The notes: a model not told the origin generated them from the sequence alone. Positions 6,359-14,106 are shown, numbered from the stretch's first letter. The stretch: 22,818 bases of DNA from an uncultured Oscillospiraceae bacterium (GCA_902497145.1 CABVDR010000039.1:1-22818), one strand, 5' to 3'. Made by a program: numbers and translations.

Positions 6359-8050
6359 ATGACATACGATTCCATTGTCAAGCGCCTGGATCCGGACCGG
6401 ATCTGGGAACACCTGCGCTACCTCAGCGGGCTGGACAAGCTGTCCGGCAGTCCCATGGCCCAGGAGGCCAGCTCCTATATCCTCCGGCAGCTGGAGCAAA
6501 ACGGCGTGCCCTGCCATGAGGAGCAGTTTGAAGAATTTTTGAGTAACCCGGTGGACAGCACCCTCACCCTGTCTGACGGTACGGTCATTCCCTGCCGGCC
6601 CCGCTCCTTCTCGGTCAACTGCCGGGAGGGAGTGACCGGGGAGCTGGTCTTTGACCCCTACTGCCGGGAAAAGCAGCCGGACTGGAGGGTGTGGGAGGCC
6701 CTGCTGGAGAGCTTCCGGGGCAAAATTGTGGTAGCCCACGGCTTTGACGAGCGCTACGTCAAGCGCCTGGAGCGCCACGGCGCAGTGGGCCTCATCCAGG
6801 TCTGGGAGAGCGGAGAGCCCGGCATCCACGAGGACACCGCCAGCGGCGTGTGGGGCACTCCCACCCAGGACACCTCCCTGCTTCTGCCCACCATCCCCAT
6901 TGTGGGCATTAGCGGCGGCGACGGCCAGGGGCTGATTGCCCGCCTGGAGAAGGAGTCTTTGAAGGCCAGCGTAACCGTACAGGTAGAGACCGGGGTGTTC
7001 CCGGTGTCTATGCCGGTGGCCGACATCCCCGGGCGCAGCGACGAGTTTGTGCTGGTCTCCTGCCACTACGATACCTGGTATCTGGGGGCCACCGATAACT
7101 GCGCGGCCAATGCCGCCGCCATCGAGATGGCCCGGTGTTTCTGGGAGCACCGGGAGGAACTGGAGCGAGGCGTACGCATCGTCTGGTGGGCGGGCCACTC
7201 CAACGGCCGGTACGCCGGCTCCACCTGGTACTGTGACCACTACTGGTCCCCCCTGCATCAGTACTGCGTGGCCCACATCACCGCCGACCTGCTGGGGAAT
7301 CGGGGGGCGACCCGGGAAGGGGTCCATACCACCGGCGCGGAGGGCAGAGACTTCTTCCTGGAGACTGCGGCGGCTGCCGCTCCAGGCGTAGAGGTGGACT
7401 TCTTCTCCATCGGTCGGGGGGCGGACCAGTCCTTCTGGGGAGCGGGAATCCCCTTCCACTTTTACAGCCGTTCTGTGTGCCGGCCGGAAGAGAAGCAGAC
7501 GGCCACCCCCGGCCCTGGAACGCCCTGGTGGCACACCCCGGAGGATACCCTGGACAAGGTGGATCGGGAGGTGCTGATGCGGGATGCCCGAATGTTCTAT
7601 CTCAGCGCCTGCCGTATGGCGGTCCAGCGCCGTCTGCCCTTTGCCCTGGAGGAGTATTTTGGCCAGACGGTAAAAACCCTGGAGGACTGTGCCCGAACCT
7701 GCGACAAGGCCTTTGATTTTGTCCCTGTGCTGGAGCGGATGGACGCCCTGTGGTCCGCGGTCCGTGGGGCCGCTGGGCGCTGTCAGGGGGACGAGGCGCG
7801 CTGGAACCGGCTGGTGCGGCTGGTGTGCGGAACCATGAACCGGCTTAAGCAGAGCTACGGCTCCCCCTACGACCAGGACCTGGCCTTCTCCGCCAGCGGA
7901 CTGTTTCCCAGGCTGTGCTGCGTGAAGGGCAAGCACCGGGAGACCATGACGGCGGAGGAATACCTGTTTCTGTCCACCGATTTTATCCGCCAGAGAAACC
8001 GCATGGAAGATGAATTGGCGAATCTGCTTGAAAAAGTACAGGCGTGCTGA
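6359..8050 (+). CDS. M28-family metallopeptidase-like protein with PA-type insert
   Basis: A 563-residue protein without signal peptide, so probably cytoplasmic. Residues 1-215 contain a segment with a PA-like insert (GKIVVAHGFDERYVKRLERH, then GAVGLIQV); the M28 zinc-peptidase domain follows. Candidate metal ligands are His236 (SCHYDTW), Asp246 (GATDN), Asp310 (TADLLGN) and His392 (WWHTPEDTLDKVD). The usual M28 GEE pair, which supplies the catalytic base and a metal ligand, is replaced by Gly279-His280-Ser281 (WWAGHSNGRYAGS). I recall similar GHS variants among other clostridial M28 homologues, so this is probably a subfamily trait rather than damage, but the chemistry may differ. After residue 420 there is a helical C-terminal extension. 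The start is the ATG at 6359 behind GAAAGGGG, 38 bases after the transporter stop. Likely substrate: an imported peptide or amide. Confidence 0.82.
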   Translation: MTYDSIVKRLDPDRIWEHLRYLSGLDKLSGSPMAQEASSYILRQLEQNGVPCHEEQFEEFLSNPVDSTLTLSDGTVIPCRPRSFSVNCREGVTGELVFDPYCREKQPDWRVWEALLESFRGKIVVAHGFDERYVKRLERHGAVGLIQVWESGEPGIHEDTASGVWGTPTQDTSLLLPTIPIVGISGGDGQGLIARLEKESLKASVTVQVETGVFPVSMPVADIPGRSDEFVLVSCHYDTWYLGATDNCAANAAAIEMARCFWEHREELERGVRIVWWAGHSNGRYAGSTWYCDHYWSPLHQYCVAHITADLLGNRGATREGVHTTGAEGRDFFLETAAAAAPGVEVDFFSIGRGADQSFWGAGIPFHFYSRSVCRPEEKQTATPGPGTPWWHTPEDTLDKVDREVLMRDARMFYLSACRMAVQRRLPFALEEYFGQTVKTLEDCARTCDKAFDFVPVLERMDALWSAVRGAAGRCQGDEARWNRLVRLVCGTMNRLKQSYGSPYDQDLAFSASGLFPRLCCVKGKHRETMTAEEYLFLSTDFIRQRNRMEDELANLLEKVQAC

Positions 8051-8059
8051 TACGATAAT

Positions 8060-8065
8060 AGGAGG
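8060..8065 (+). promoter_or_regulatory. Ribosome binding site deciding the M20 start
   Basis: A perfect AGGAGG. It is only 3 bases before the ATG at 8069 but 9 bases before the in-frame ATG at 8075, so the latter is the better start. Confidence 0.75.
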
Positions 8066-8074
8066 TTCATGGAT

Positions 8075-9250
8075 ATGACAAATCAGGAGCTGTATCACCG
8101 GATTGACCAGGCGGCAGAAGAACTGTATGCCATTTCCGATGATATTTTCGACCACCCGGAGCTGAGCGGGGAGGAGTATCACGCCTGCGGCGTGCTTACC
8201 GCTTTTTTGGAAAAAGAGGGGTTTCAGGTAGAAAAGGGGGTAGGCGGTTTGGAGACCGCCTTCCGGGCCACGTGGTCCAACGGAACCGGCGGCCCCAACT
8301 TCGGCCTTTTGTGTGAGTACGACGCTCTGCCCGATCTGGGCCATGGCTGCGGCCACCACGCCCAGGGTCCCGCCATCCTGGGGGCTGCAGTTGCTCTGAA
8401 AGACCTGGCAGGGGACAAGCCCTTTACCGTCACCGTCTATGGCACCCCTGCTGAGGAGAGTCTGGGGGGCAAGATCGTCATGCAGCAAAACGGATGCTTT
8501 GACGAGCTGGACGTGGCCCTCATGTTCCACGCCGGGCAGACCACCACTACCGATGTCAAGAGTCTGGCGCTCTCTAGCTTCAAGGTCCGCTTCCATGGCC
8601 GCAGTGCCCACGCCGCCATGGCCCCCGAGGAGGGCCGCAGCGCCCTGGACGGCCTGATGCTGGCTTTCCAGGGTATCGAGTATATGCGGGAGCATGTCCG
8701 GGAGGACACCCGGATGCACTACACCGTCACCAACGGCGGCGGTGCGGACAATGTGGTTCCCGCCCTGGCGGAGGGAACTGTGACCCTGCGTTCCTACAAC
8801 CGGGCCTATCTGGACACGGTGGTGGAGCGTTTCCGGGACATTATTACCGGCGCGGGGCTGATGAGCGGCACCAAGGGGGAGCTGGAGGAGGATCTGCCCT
8901 TTGACAGCAAGATCCCGGTGCTGCGGCTCAACCAGCTGCTCATGGAGAAGGCGCAGGAGCTCAACGCCCCCACCATCCGTCCTCCCCGGGAGAAGACAGG
9001 TTCCACCGACTTTGGCAACGTGATGTACCGGGTCCCCGGCTCCTGTATCCGGGTGGCCTTTGTGCCCGAGCGCTGCGTGGCCCACAGTATAGACTATGTC
9101 CAGGCGGGCAAGAGTAAAGAGATGCACCAGGCGCTGCTCATTGCAGCCAAGGTGCTGGCGGCGGCCTGCGGGGATATGCTGGAGAACCCCCAGCTGCTGC
9201 AGGAGATTCAGGAGGAGTTTCGTCAGCGCAAGCAGGAGCTGGACCGCTGA
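8075..9250 (+). CDS. M20-family amidohydrolase (aminoacyl/aminobenzoyl-glutamate hydrolase type)
   Basis: A 391-residue M20 zinc amidohydrolase, normal length. Metal-site motifs are visible: LCEYDALP at about 79-86, GHGCGHH at 89-95, GTPAEE at 123-128 and FHAG at 151-154. The dimerisation domain begins with FKVRFHGRSAHAAMAPEEGR. The pattern is that of the AbgB/N-acyl-amino-acid amidohydrolase branch, which cleaves amide bonds of acylated or aminoacyl amino acids in the cytosol. The start at 8075 is preferred over 8069 because of ribosome-site spacing; 24 bases separate it from the M28-like gene and 32 from the arginase-family gene. In this operon it likely removes an acyl or amino-acid cap before the ureohydrolase acts. 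Exact substrate unknown. Confidence 0.88.
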   Translation: MTNQELYHRIDQAAEELYAISDDIFDHPELSGEEYHACGVLTAFLEKEGFQVEKGVGGLETAFRATWSNGTGGPNFGLLCEYDALPDLGHGCGHHAQGPAILGAAVALKDLAGDKPFTVTVYGTPAEESLGGKIVMQQNGCFDELDVALMFHAGQTTTTDVKSLALSSFKVRFHGRSAHAAMAPEEGRSALDGLMLAFQGIEYMREHVREDTRMHYTVTNGGGADNVVPALAEGTVTLRSYNRAYLDTVVERFRDIITGAGLMSGTKGELEEDLPFDSKIPVLRLNQLLMEKAQELNAPTIRPPREKTGSTDFGNVMYRVPGSCIRVAFVPERCVAHSIDYVQAGKSKEMHQALLIAAKVLAAACGDMLENPQLLQEIQEEFRQRKQELDR

Positions 9251-9266
9251 CGGCGGTAATTTTCAT

Positions 9267-9271
9267 GGAGG
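9267..9271 (+). promoter_or_regulatory. Ribosome binding site deciding the arginase-family start
   Basis: GGAGG lies inside the longest reading frame, just after an ATG at 9265, so that ATG cannot use it. The in-frame ATG at 9283 is 11 bases downstream and begins the conserved N-terminus. Confidence 0.65.
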
Positions 9272-9282
9272 TAAATGGATCA

Positions 9283-10173
9283 ATGAAGCGTATGGTTGAT
9301 TTAGTGGGCGTACAGATGGATTTCGGTGCCTCCAAGCGGGGGGTCAACATGGGCCCCATGGCGATCCGCTATGCCGGGCTGGCGGAGGGGCTGGAGAAAA
9401 TGGGGTTCCAGGTGGAGAACCTGGGAGACATTGTACCTGCCCCCAAGGGAGCCACCAAGCCCACCCTGCGAAACTATGAACAGGTGGTAGATGTGAACCG
9501 CCGCCTCTACGATACCGTTTATCAGTCTCTGGAGCAGGAGCACTTCCCTGTGGTGCTGGGGGGTGACCACAGCATTGCAGCGGGCAGCATCTCCGCCGTA
9601 TCCAAGTTCTATGGTTCCATCGGCGTTATCTGGGTGGATGCCCACGGCGACTGGAACAATGAGGAGAGCAGCCAGACGGGCAACATGCACGGCATGCCCT
9701 TCTCCGCCGTGTGCGGATATGGCCCCAACTGCATGGTGGACTTCGGCCAGGGCCCGGTCTTTGTGGATGTGGCCCACTGCGTGCAGATTGGCGGCCGGGA
9801 CATCGACACCGAGGAGCGGGAGCGCATGAAGAAGGCCGGCGTGACCATCTTCCCCATCGACATGATTGACCAGCTGGGCATGGCTGAGGTGATCCGCCGG
9901 GCGGTGGAGGTGGCCGGAACTGGCACCAAGGGCATCCACCTGAGCTTTGACGTGGACGCCATCACGCCCGAGGCCGCTCCCGGGACCGGTACGGTGGTCC
10001 ATAGCGGCCTGACTACCCGGGAGGCCTTCCTGCTGGTGGAGACCATCGCCCGGTCCAAGAAGCTGCTGTCTATGGATATGGTGGAGGTGAACCCTATCCT
10101 GGACGAGCGGAACAAGACGGGCATCCTGGCCTCTGAGCTGGTTCAGTCTGCCCTGGGAAAAGTAGTATATTAA
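9283..10173 (+). CDS. Arginase-family ureohydrolase
   Basis: A 296-residue enzyme of the arginase/agmatinase fold, matching the length of Bacillus RocF-type arginases. Arginase hydrolyses L-arginine to ornithine and urea at a di-manganese centre in the cytosol. Metal ligands are present: His96 in GGDHS (93-97), Asp119-His121-Asp123 in DAHGD, and Asp223/Asp225 in SFDVD. The N-terminal stretch VGVQMDFGASKRGVNMGPMA is arginase-like, and GNMHGMP (His136) is kept. Two departures are seen: the specificity loop after DAHGD reads WNNEESSQTGN, and DVDAITPEAAPGTGT lacks the usual Asp-Pro. The substrate could therefore be arginine or another guanidino acid. It is the last gene of the operon, 32 bases after the M20 gene and followed by a strong terminator. 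Confidence 0.87.
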   Translation: MKRMVDLVGVQMDFGASKRGVNMGPMAIRYAGLAEGLEKMGFQVENLGDIVPAPKGATKPTLRNYEQVVDVNRRLYDTVYQSLEQEHFPVVLGGDHSIAAGSISAVSKFYGSIGVIWVDAHGDWNNEESSQTGNMHGMPFSAVCGYGPNCMVDFGQGPVFVDVAHCVQIGGRDIDTEERERMKKAGVTIFPIDMIDQLGMAEVIRRAVEVAGTGTKGIHLSFDVDAITPEAAPGTGTVVHSGLTTREAFLLVETIARSKKLLSMDMVEVNPILDERNKTGILASELVQSALGKVVY

Positions 10174-10195
10174 CTGCCTGCGGCACATACGAAAC

Positions 10196-10233
10196 GCGGC
10201 GGGGAGGGATATCCCTCCCCGCCGCATGTTTTT
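10196..10233 (+). terminator. Intrinsic terminator after the arginase-family gene
   Basis: GCGGCGGGGAGGGAT (10196-10210) pairs with ATCCCTCCCCGCCGC (10211-10225), a perfect 30-base palindrome with no free loop as drawn, followed by ATG and TTTTT at 10229-10233. It closes the four-gene operon. Confidence 0.88.
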
Positions 10234-10283
10234 CTCTCCCATTCAATATAAATAGATATATTCTGCGATGGGAGATGATCGGA

Positions 10284-11063
10284 ATGCCCAAGCCCTTTCG
10301 TGTGGTTCGGATCGTACTGGTGAAGAAAAAATGGTGGACGGCGGTGGCGTGCCTGTGTGTGGCCGCCTTGATCTTTGGGGTGATCAACTACTACCCCGCC
10401 GCGGTGGGGGCCTCCGCCACGGTGCGGCAGCTGCCCATCTACTGTGTGCAGCGGGACCAGAAGCTGATCTCCATCAGTTTCGATGCTGCCTGGGGCAACG
10501 AGGATACCCAACAGCTCATTGACATCCTGGACCGCTACGGGGTGAAGGCCACCTTCTTTGTGGTGGGGTCCTGGGTGGATAAGTACCCCGAGTCGGTGAA
10601 AGCCCTCCACGATGCGGGCCATGAGGTCATGAACCACTCCAATACCCACGCCCACTATCCCCAGCTGTCAGCGGATGAGGTGGTGGCCGATCTCAACGCC
10701 TGCAACGACAAAATTGAGGCGGTCACCGGAGTGCGGCCCACCCTGGTGCGCATGCCCTACGGGGATTATGACGACAAGTCTGTGCAGGCTGCCCGGTCCA
10801 TTGGTATGGAGCCCATCCAGTGGGACGTGGACAGCCTGGACTGGAAGGAGATTCCGGCGGACGAGATCACCCAGCGGGTGACCAGCAAGGTGGGACCGGG
10901 TTCCATCGTGCTCTTTCACAACGCCGCCCTCCATACCCCGGAGGCCTTACCCGCGATTCTGGAGCAGCTGACCCAGGAGGGCTATACCTTTGTGCCCATC
11001 TCCCAGCTGATCCTTACCGGGGACTACTCCATCGACCACACTGGGCGGCAATGCCCATGTTAA
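10284..11063 (+). CDS. Polysaccharide deacetylase, PdaB-like (sporulation)
   Basis: A 259-residue NodB-fold deacetylase. A basic N-terminus and one membrane helix (about residues 17-37, WWTAVACLCVAALIFGV) act as a signal anchor, placing the domain outside the membrane. Catalytic motifs: SFDAAWGNE (Asp67; the second Asp of the common FDDG motif is replaced, as in PdaB), NHSNTHAH (His118 and His122 as metal ligands), RMPYGDYDD, and GSIVLFHNA. The AWGNE form of motif 1 is typical of PdaB, needed for spore cortex peptidoglycan in Bacillus; that role is carried over by family. The ATG at 10284 is preferred to 10275 because GGGAG (10270-10274) touches the latter but is 9 bases from the former. It stands alone between two terminators. 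Confidence 0.85.
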   Translation: MPKPFRVVRIVLVKKKWWTAVACLCVAALIFGVINYYPAAVGASATVRQLPIYCVQRDQKLISISFDAAWGNEDTQQLIDILDRYGVKATFFVVGSWVDKYPESVKALHDAGHEVMNHSNTHAHYPQLSADEVVADLNACNDKIEAVTGVRPTLVRMPYGDYDDKSVQAARSIGMEPIQWDVDSLDWKEIPADEITQRVTSKVGPGSIVLFHNAALHTPEALPAILEQLTQEGYTFVPISQLILTGDYSIDHTGRQCPC

Positions 11064-11171
11064 AAAAGAATAAACAGCTTTTCATCCGCCTTACTTTGTG
11101 CGTGCAGAATCTGTCACCAATTATTTTTCCTGTGTATAGCCAAACAACATAAGTTCCTCCAACTTTATATG

Positions 11172-11226
11172 AAAAGCGCCGCTGCCTCTGACAGACTTTC
11201 AATGCAGAGACAGCGGCGCTTTTTCC
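11172..11226. terminator. Intrinsic terminator, symmetrical
   Basis: AAAAGCGCCGCTG (11172-11184) and CAGCGGCGCTTTT (11211-11223) pair, extended inward by CTCTG/CAGAG. T-runs exist on both strands, so it can work in either direction. It lies 110 bases downstream of the deacetylase stop. Confidence 0.85.
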
Positions 11227-11267
11227 TTTCTCCTGGCGCACCGAATAGAGCTATTTCTCTTAATTCA

Positions 11268-11314
11268 GTTGCTTTGCACAATTCTTTTGCCTAAAAATAG
11301 TGCACATAAGCAAC
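11268..11314. repeat. Inverted repeat upstream of the sugar-acid operon promoter
   Basis: GTTGCTTTGCAC (11268-11279) and GTGCA-CAT-AAGCAAC (11300-11314) pair over 12 positions with a 3-base bulge and a 20-base gap. It ends about 20 bases upstream of the -35 box. There is no T-run on the plus strand. An upstream activator or operator site is possible; the role is unproven. Confidence 0.4.
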
Positions 11315-11334
11315 AAAAAAATTAGATATCCCTC

Positions 11335-11363
11335 TTGACATTGTGTGCAAATGATGGTATTTT
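11335..11363 (+). promoter_or_regulatory. Promoter of the sugar-acid operon
   Basis: A perfect TTGACA (11335-11340), 17-base spacer, TATTTT (11358-11363), in an AT-rich stretch about 77 bases upstream of the SDR start. It is the best promoter in the gap. Confidence 0.7.
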
Positions 11364-11375
11364 TTTCACATAAAT

Positions 11376-11388
11376 AATACGTTTACAT
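11376..11388. promoter_or_regulatory. Candidate LacI-family operator 1
   Basis: On the minus strand this reads ATGTAAACGTATT, close to the TGTAAACGTTTACA-type sites bound by LacI-family proteins. It begins about 12 bases after the -10 box, in the initially transcribed region, a good place for repression. Confidence 0.4.
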
Positions 11389-11414
11389 TTGATGTAATTT
11401 TTTACACAACAAAA

Positions 11415-11429
11415 ATGAAAACGCTTTAG
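11415..11429. promoter_or_regulatory. Candidate LacI-family operator or cre site 2
   Basis: ATGAAAACGCTTTAG matches 13 of 15 positions of the cre/LacI-type consensus WTGNAARCGNWWWCA. It overlaps the ribosome site AGGAGG of the SDR gene. Either the LacI protein encoded at 18216 or a CcpA-like protein could bind. Confidence 0.5.
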
Positions 11430-11439
11430 GAGGAGCACA

Positions 11440-12210
11440 ATGGAGACGTATAAAAAATTTAGTTTGGCAGGAAAAGTAGCCATTGTTACTGGTGCCACCC
11501 GAGGGCTTGGTCAGGGAATTGCACTTGGCCTGGCCGGAGCCGGAGCCGATATTGTGGGCGTAGGTCGCTCCGACCACAGCGACACAAAAGAAAAGGTAGA
11601 AGCTCTGGGACGCCGCTATCTGGAGTTGAAACTGGATGTAGCAGATGAAAACACCCCGGATCTGGTGATTCAGAAAACGGTAGAACAGTTTGGAAAAGTA
11701 GACATTCTAGTCAATGCAGCCGGTATTACCCGGCGGGTCATGGCCATCGACATCTCTCGAAAAGATTGGCAGGATGTTTTGGACGTTAATCTGACGGCCC
11801 TGTTTTTCATGTGCCAGGCGGCAGCCCGGCAGTTTATCAAGCAGGGCGGCGGAGGAAAAATTATCAATATCGGATCTATGACATCCTACCAGGGCGGTGT
11901 GAAAGTAATTCCCTATACCGCCAGCAAAGCGGCGGTGCGCAACATCACCATGCATATGTGTAACGAGTGGGCGGCCCCGTATGGCATTCATATTAACTGT
12001 ATTGCCCCAGGCTACATGGTCACGGATATGACCGCTCCTATGCGCTCTGAGGCTTCCCGTATGGCAGAAACTAACACCCGGATTCCTATGGAACGCTGGG
12101 GTGTGCCAGAGGATCTGGCCGGCGCGGCGATTTTCCTGGCCTCTGACGCCTCCGACTATGTCAACGGCTTCACGATCGCCGTGGATGGTGGATTTTTAGC
12201 CAAGTCTTAA
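11440..12210 (+). CDS. SDR-family oxidoreductase, KduD-like
   Basis: A 256-residue classical short-chain dehydrogenase. Cofactor motif TGATRGLG at 17-24, NAAG at 92-95 (usually NNAG), catalytic Ser146 (GSMTS), Tyr159 and Lys163 (YTASK). The C-terminal ASDYVNGFTIAVDGGFLA and GRRYLELKLDV stretches are strikingly like KduD, the 2-dehydro-3-deoxy-D-gluconate 5-dehydrogenase of uronate catabolism, and like gluconate 5-dehydrogenases. It acts in the cytosol with NAD(P). Start supported by AGGAGG six bases upstream. It is the first gene of a seven-gene run with a carboxylate transporter, so oxidation or reduction of a keto-sugar acid is the likely role. Its codon use is more AT-rich than in regions 1, 2 and 4. 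Confidence 0.88.
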   Translation: METYKKFSLAGKVAIVTGATRGLGQGIALGLAGAGADIVGVGRSDHSDTKEKVEALGRRYLELKLDVADENTPDLVIQKTVEQFGKVDILVNAAGITRRVMAIDISRKDWQDVLDVNLTALFFMCQAAARQFIKQGGGGKIINIGSMTSYQGGVKVIPYTASKAAVRNITMHMCNEWAAPYGIHINCIAPGYMVTDMTAPMRSEASRMAETNTRIPMERWGVPEDLAGAAIFLASDASDYVNGFTIAVDGGFLAKS

Positions 12211-12235
12211 ACAGCATAAAGGAGCAGGTTCTGTT

Positions 12236-13180
12236 ATGGGAAAAAAATATCGTGTCGGTTTAATTGGTGTGGGATCTATTGCACACATTGCGCATCTCCC
12301 CATTCTGGCTGCCAGAAATGATGTAGAAATGACGGGTGCTTTTGCCAAGCACATTGAAAGTGTGGAAGAAACACAAAAAAGCTATGCTATTGAGCATGCA
12401 GTACATAATCTGGACGAGCTGCTTTCGTTAGGTCTGGACTGCGCCTTTGTGTTATCTCCCAAGACGGTCCATGCCGAGCAAGTAATTCAACTCTTGGAAG
12501 CTGGAGTTGATGTATTCTGTGAAAAGCCCATGGGAATGACGCTGAAGGAAGCCTATGACATGGCAGATGCTTCCGCTCGCACCGGCAAAAAGTTGATGAT
12601 CGCGTTCAACCGCCGTTACGCGCCAGTCTACCGTAAGGCCAAAGAGGTGTACGGCCAATTATCCCCTGATGTACTTATTGCGCAGAAGAACCGTCCGGCC
12701 AGTGAATACCGGGCTACCCTTGAAAATGCGATTCATATGGTCGATATCCTGCGCTATTTCTGTGGAGAGTGTGTAAAGGTGGAGGCTTGTTCTAAATTTA
12801 CAGATCCTCTCTATGAAACTTTAGCTACTGCACAGCTTCAGTTTGAAAATGGCTCTGTGGCCATGCTGGTTGCGGACCGTGCTTCCGGCCAGTGGGTAGA
12901 AACCTTGGAGATGCACGGCCACAACAAAAGCGTTTTGGTCAACTGCCCGGACACTATCACGATTACCGATGGTCAGCAATCCCACACCACATCAATGACT
13001 CCTTTGGCCTATGGCTGGGCGAAGGTAATTGACAAGATGGGCTTTACTCAGGAGGTCGACCACTTCTTTGACTGTCTGAACAATGATAAGGAGCCCCTGA
13101 CCAGCGGTGCGGATGCCTACAAGACCCAGGAACTCATGCATCGTATTCTCACGACTGCAGGGCTTCCCGGGTTGGAATGA
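12236..13180 (+). CDS. Gfo/Idh/MocA-family sugar dehydrogenase
   Basis: A 314-residue NAD(P)-dependent oxidoreductase of the glucose-fructose oxidoreductase/inositol dehydrogenase/rhizopine family. The Rossmann domain opens with GLIGVGSIA (GVGSIA at 11-16); the family's Glu-Lys-Pro motif is FCEKPMG (96-98), with the catalytic-type His167 in ENAIHMVD and Asp170 following. The C-terminal beta-sheet domain begins near residue 125. The length is slightly short for the family but nothing is missing from the core. RBS AAAGGAG at 12218-12224; the start is 25 bases after the SDR stop and the stop is 10 bases before the next start. Together with the isomerase-like neighbour it would oxidise a ring or chain hydroxyl of the imported sugar acid. 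Substrate unknown. Confidence 0.9.
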   Translation: MGKKYRVGLIGVGSIAHIAHLPILAARNDVEMTGAFAKHIESVEETQKSYAIEHAVHNLDELLSLGLDCAFVLSPKTVHAEQVIQLLEAGVDVFCEKPMGMTLKEAYDMADASARTGKKLMIAFNRRYAPVYRKAKEVYGQLSPDVLIAQKNRPASEYRATLENAIHMVDILRYFCGECVKVEACSKFTDPLYETLATAQLQFENGSVAMLVADRASGQWVETLEMHGHNKSVLVNCPDTITITDGQQSHTTSMTPLAYGWAKVIDKMGFTQEVDHFFDCLNNDKEPLTSGADAYKTQELMHRILTTAGLPGLE

Positions 13181-13185
13181 GGTGA
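13179..13185 (+). promoter_or_regulatory. Ribosome binding site supporting a TTG start
   Basis: GAGGTGA overlaps the stop codon of the Gfo/Idh gene and is five bases upstream of the TTG at 13191. No ATG in the right frame lies near the family's N-terminus, so TTG is the probable start. Confidence 0.65.
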
Positions 13186-13190
13186 ATATC

Positions 13191-14084
13191 TTGTTCAAGA
13201 TCGCCGGACACACCATGGGAACGCCTGAATACACGTTGCCCCAAGCTCTGGAACTGTTCCACCATATTGGTCTGGATGGCGCAGAGATTGTGGTCCAAGA
13301 CGGTTATCGCTGCGCCATCCCGCAGCAGGCAGATTTGGATGAGTTGAAATCTCTGCGCCGCCAGGCGGACAAGCTTGGTCTTCGTATCATTGCCCTGACT
13401 CCCTATTATTCCCGTTTTAACGACCTAAACGCTCAGGTCCGTGAGAAAGAAATTGATGGTTTGACACAGGTCATCGATTATGCACAGGTATTAGGGGCGG
13501 AATTCATTCGAATCTATGCTGGTAACTTTGCTCAGGGAGATACAGATCCTTCGGGTGAAAAGCGTCAGGCCTTGGTAGACAGCATGCGCCGCTTGGGAGA
13601 CCATGCGGCAGAACATGGCATCAAACTCGTTATGGAAAATCACTTCAATACCATGGCTGTCTCTGCCGCGGACAGCATCTCCTTGGCGCAGGAGATTGAT
13701 CATCCGGCAGTAGGCATTCTCTACGACCAAGCAAATCTGACCTTTACAGGAAATGAACCATGGAATCAAGCTTTGCCCTTGCAATTCTCAAAAGTGTACT
13801 ATACCCATGTGAAGGATCTGGTTTTCCGGGAAGGTTGTCGTACCTTTACCTCTTCCGATGTCTCTCATCCCAAGGAAGAGGAACGAAACGTCATTACCCG
13901 AATCGTGGGAGAAGGGATTGTTCCTTGGCCTGAAATTCTTCAGGAAATGAAGCGCCGTGGCTATGACGGTTGGCTGTCTTTAGAGTATGAACGGAGATGG
14001 CATCCCCAGGATATCCCAGATGCCTCAATTGGCATGAAGCAATCTGCAGAGTACCTTAGATCGTGTTTTAAAACCCAAAACTAA
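13191..14084 (+). CDS. Sugar phosphate isomerase/epimerase-like TIM barrel
   Basis: A 297-residue xylose-isomerase-like (AP-endonuclease-2 family) TIM barrel, the fold of IolE, IolI, hydroxypyruvate isomerase and ketose 3-epimerases. The four metal-site residues are in place: Glu149 (VMENHFNT), Asp179 (YDQAN), His206 (THVKD) and Glu265 (SLEYERRW). The reading frame extends upstream to an ATG at 13107 inside the previous gene, but the TTG at 13191 has a well placed GAGGTGA and gives the normal N-terminus (FKIAGHTMG). Start chosen on that basis. Cytosolic, divalent-metal dependent by family. In the operon it probably isomerises or epimerises the keto product of the Gfo/Idh or SDR enzyme. Confidence 0.87.
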   Translation: MFKIAGHTMGTPEYTLPQALELFHHIGLDGAEIVVQDGYRCAIPQQADLDELKSLRRQADKLGLRIIALTPYYSRFNDLNAQVREKEIDGLTQVIDYAQVLGAEFIRIYAGNFAQGDTDPSGEKRQALVDSMRRLGDHAAEHGIKLVMENHFNTMAVSAADSISLAQEIDHPAVGILYDQANLTFTGNEPWNQALPLQFSKVYYTHVKDLVFREGCRTFTSSDVSHPKEEERNVITRIVGEGIVPWPEILQEMKRRGYDGWLSLEYERRWHPQDIPDASIGMKQSAEYLRSCFKTQN

Positions 14085-14106
14085 TATATTTAAGGAGGAT
14101 TCCCAC

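Larger units (their letters stand above)
11064..11334. other. Intergenic region with terminator and inverted repeat, no gene seen
   Basis: The 376 bases between the deacetylase and the SDR gene contain no credible reading frame. They hold the deacetylase terminator (11172-11224), an inverted repeat (11268-11314), and from 11335 the promoter and candidate LacI sites of the next operon. Composition becomes clearly AT-rich after about 11230. Confidence 0.6.

Noticed and set aside
6224..9127. A 967-residue open frame on the minus strand opposite the peptidase and amidohydrolase genes
   Set aside because: It is the complement of two clearly real plus-strand genes and crosses their gap. Its translation is Gly/His/Gln-rich without any domain, a common by-product of GC-rich codon bias, and it has no ribosome site.
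13107..13190. Upstream ATG for the isomerase-like gene, giving 28 extra residues
   Set aside because: The extension lies inside the Gfo/Idh gene, has no ribosome site and does not resemble the family; the TTG at 13191 is well placed behind GAGGTGA.
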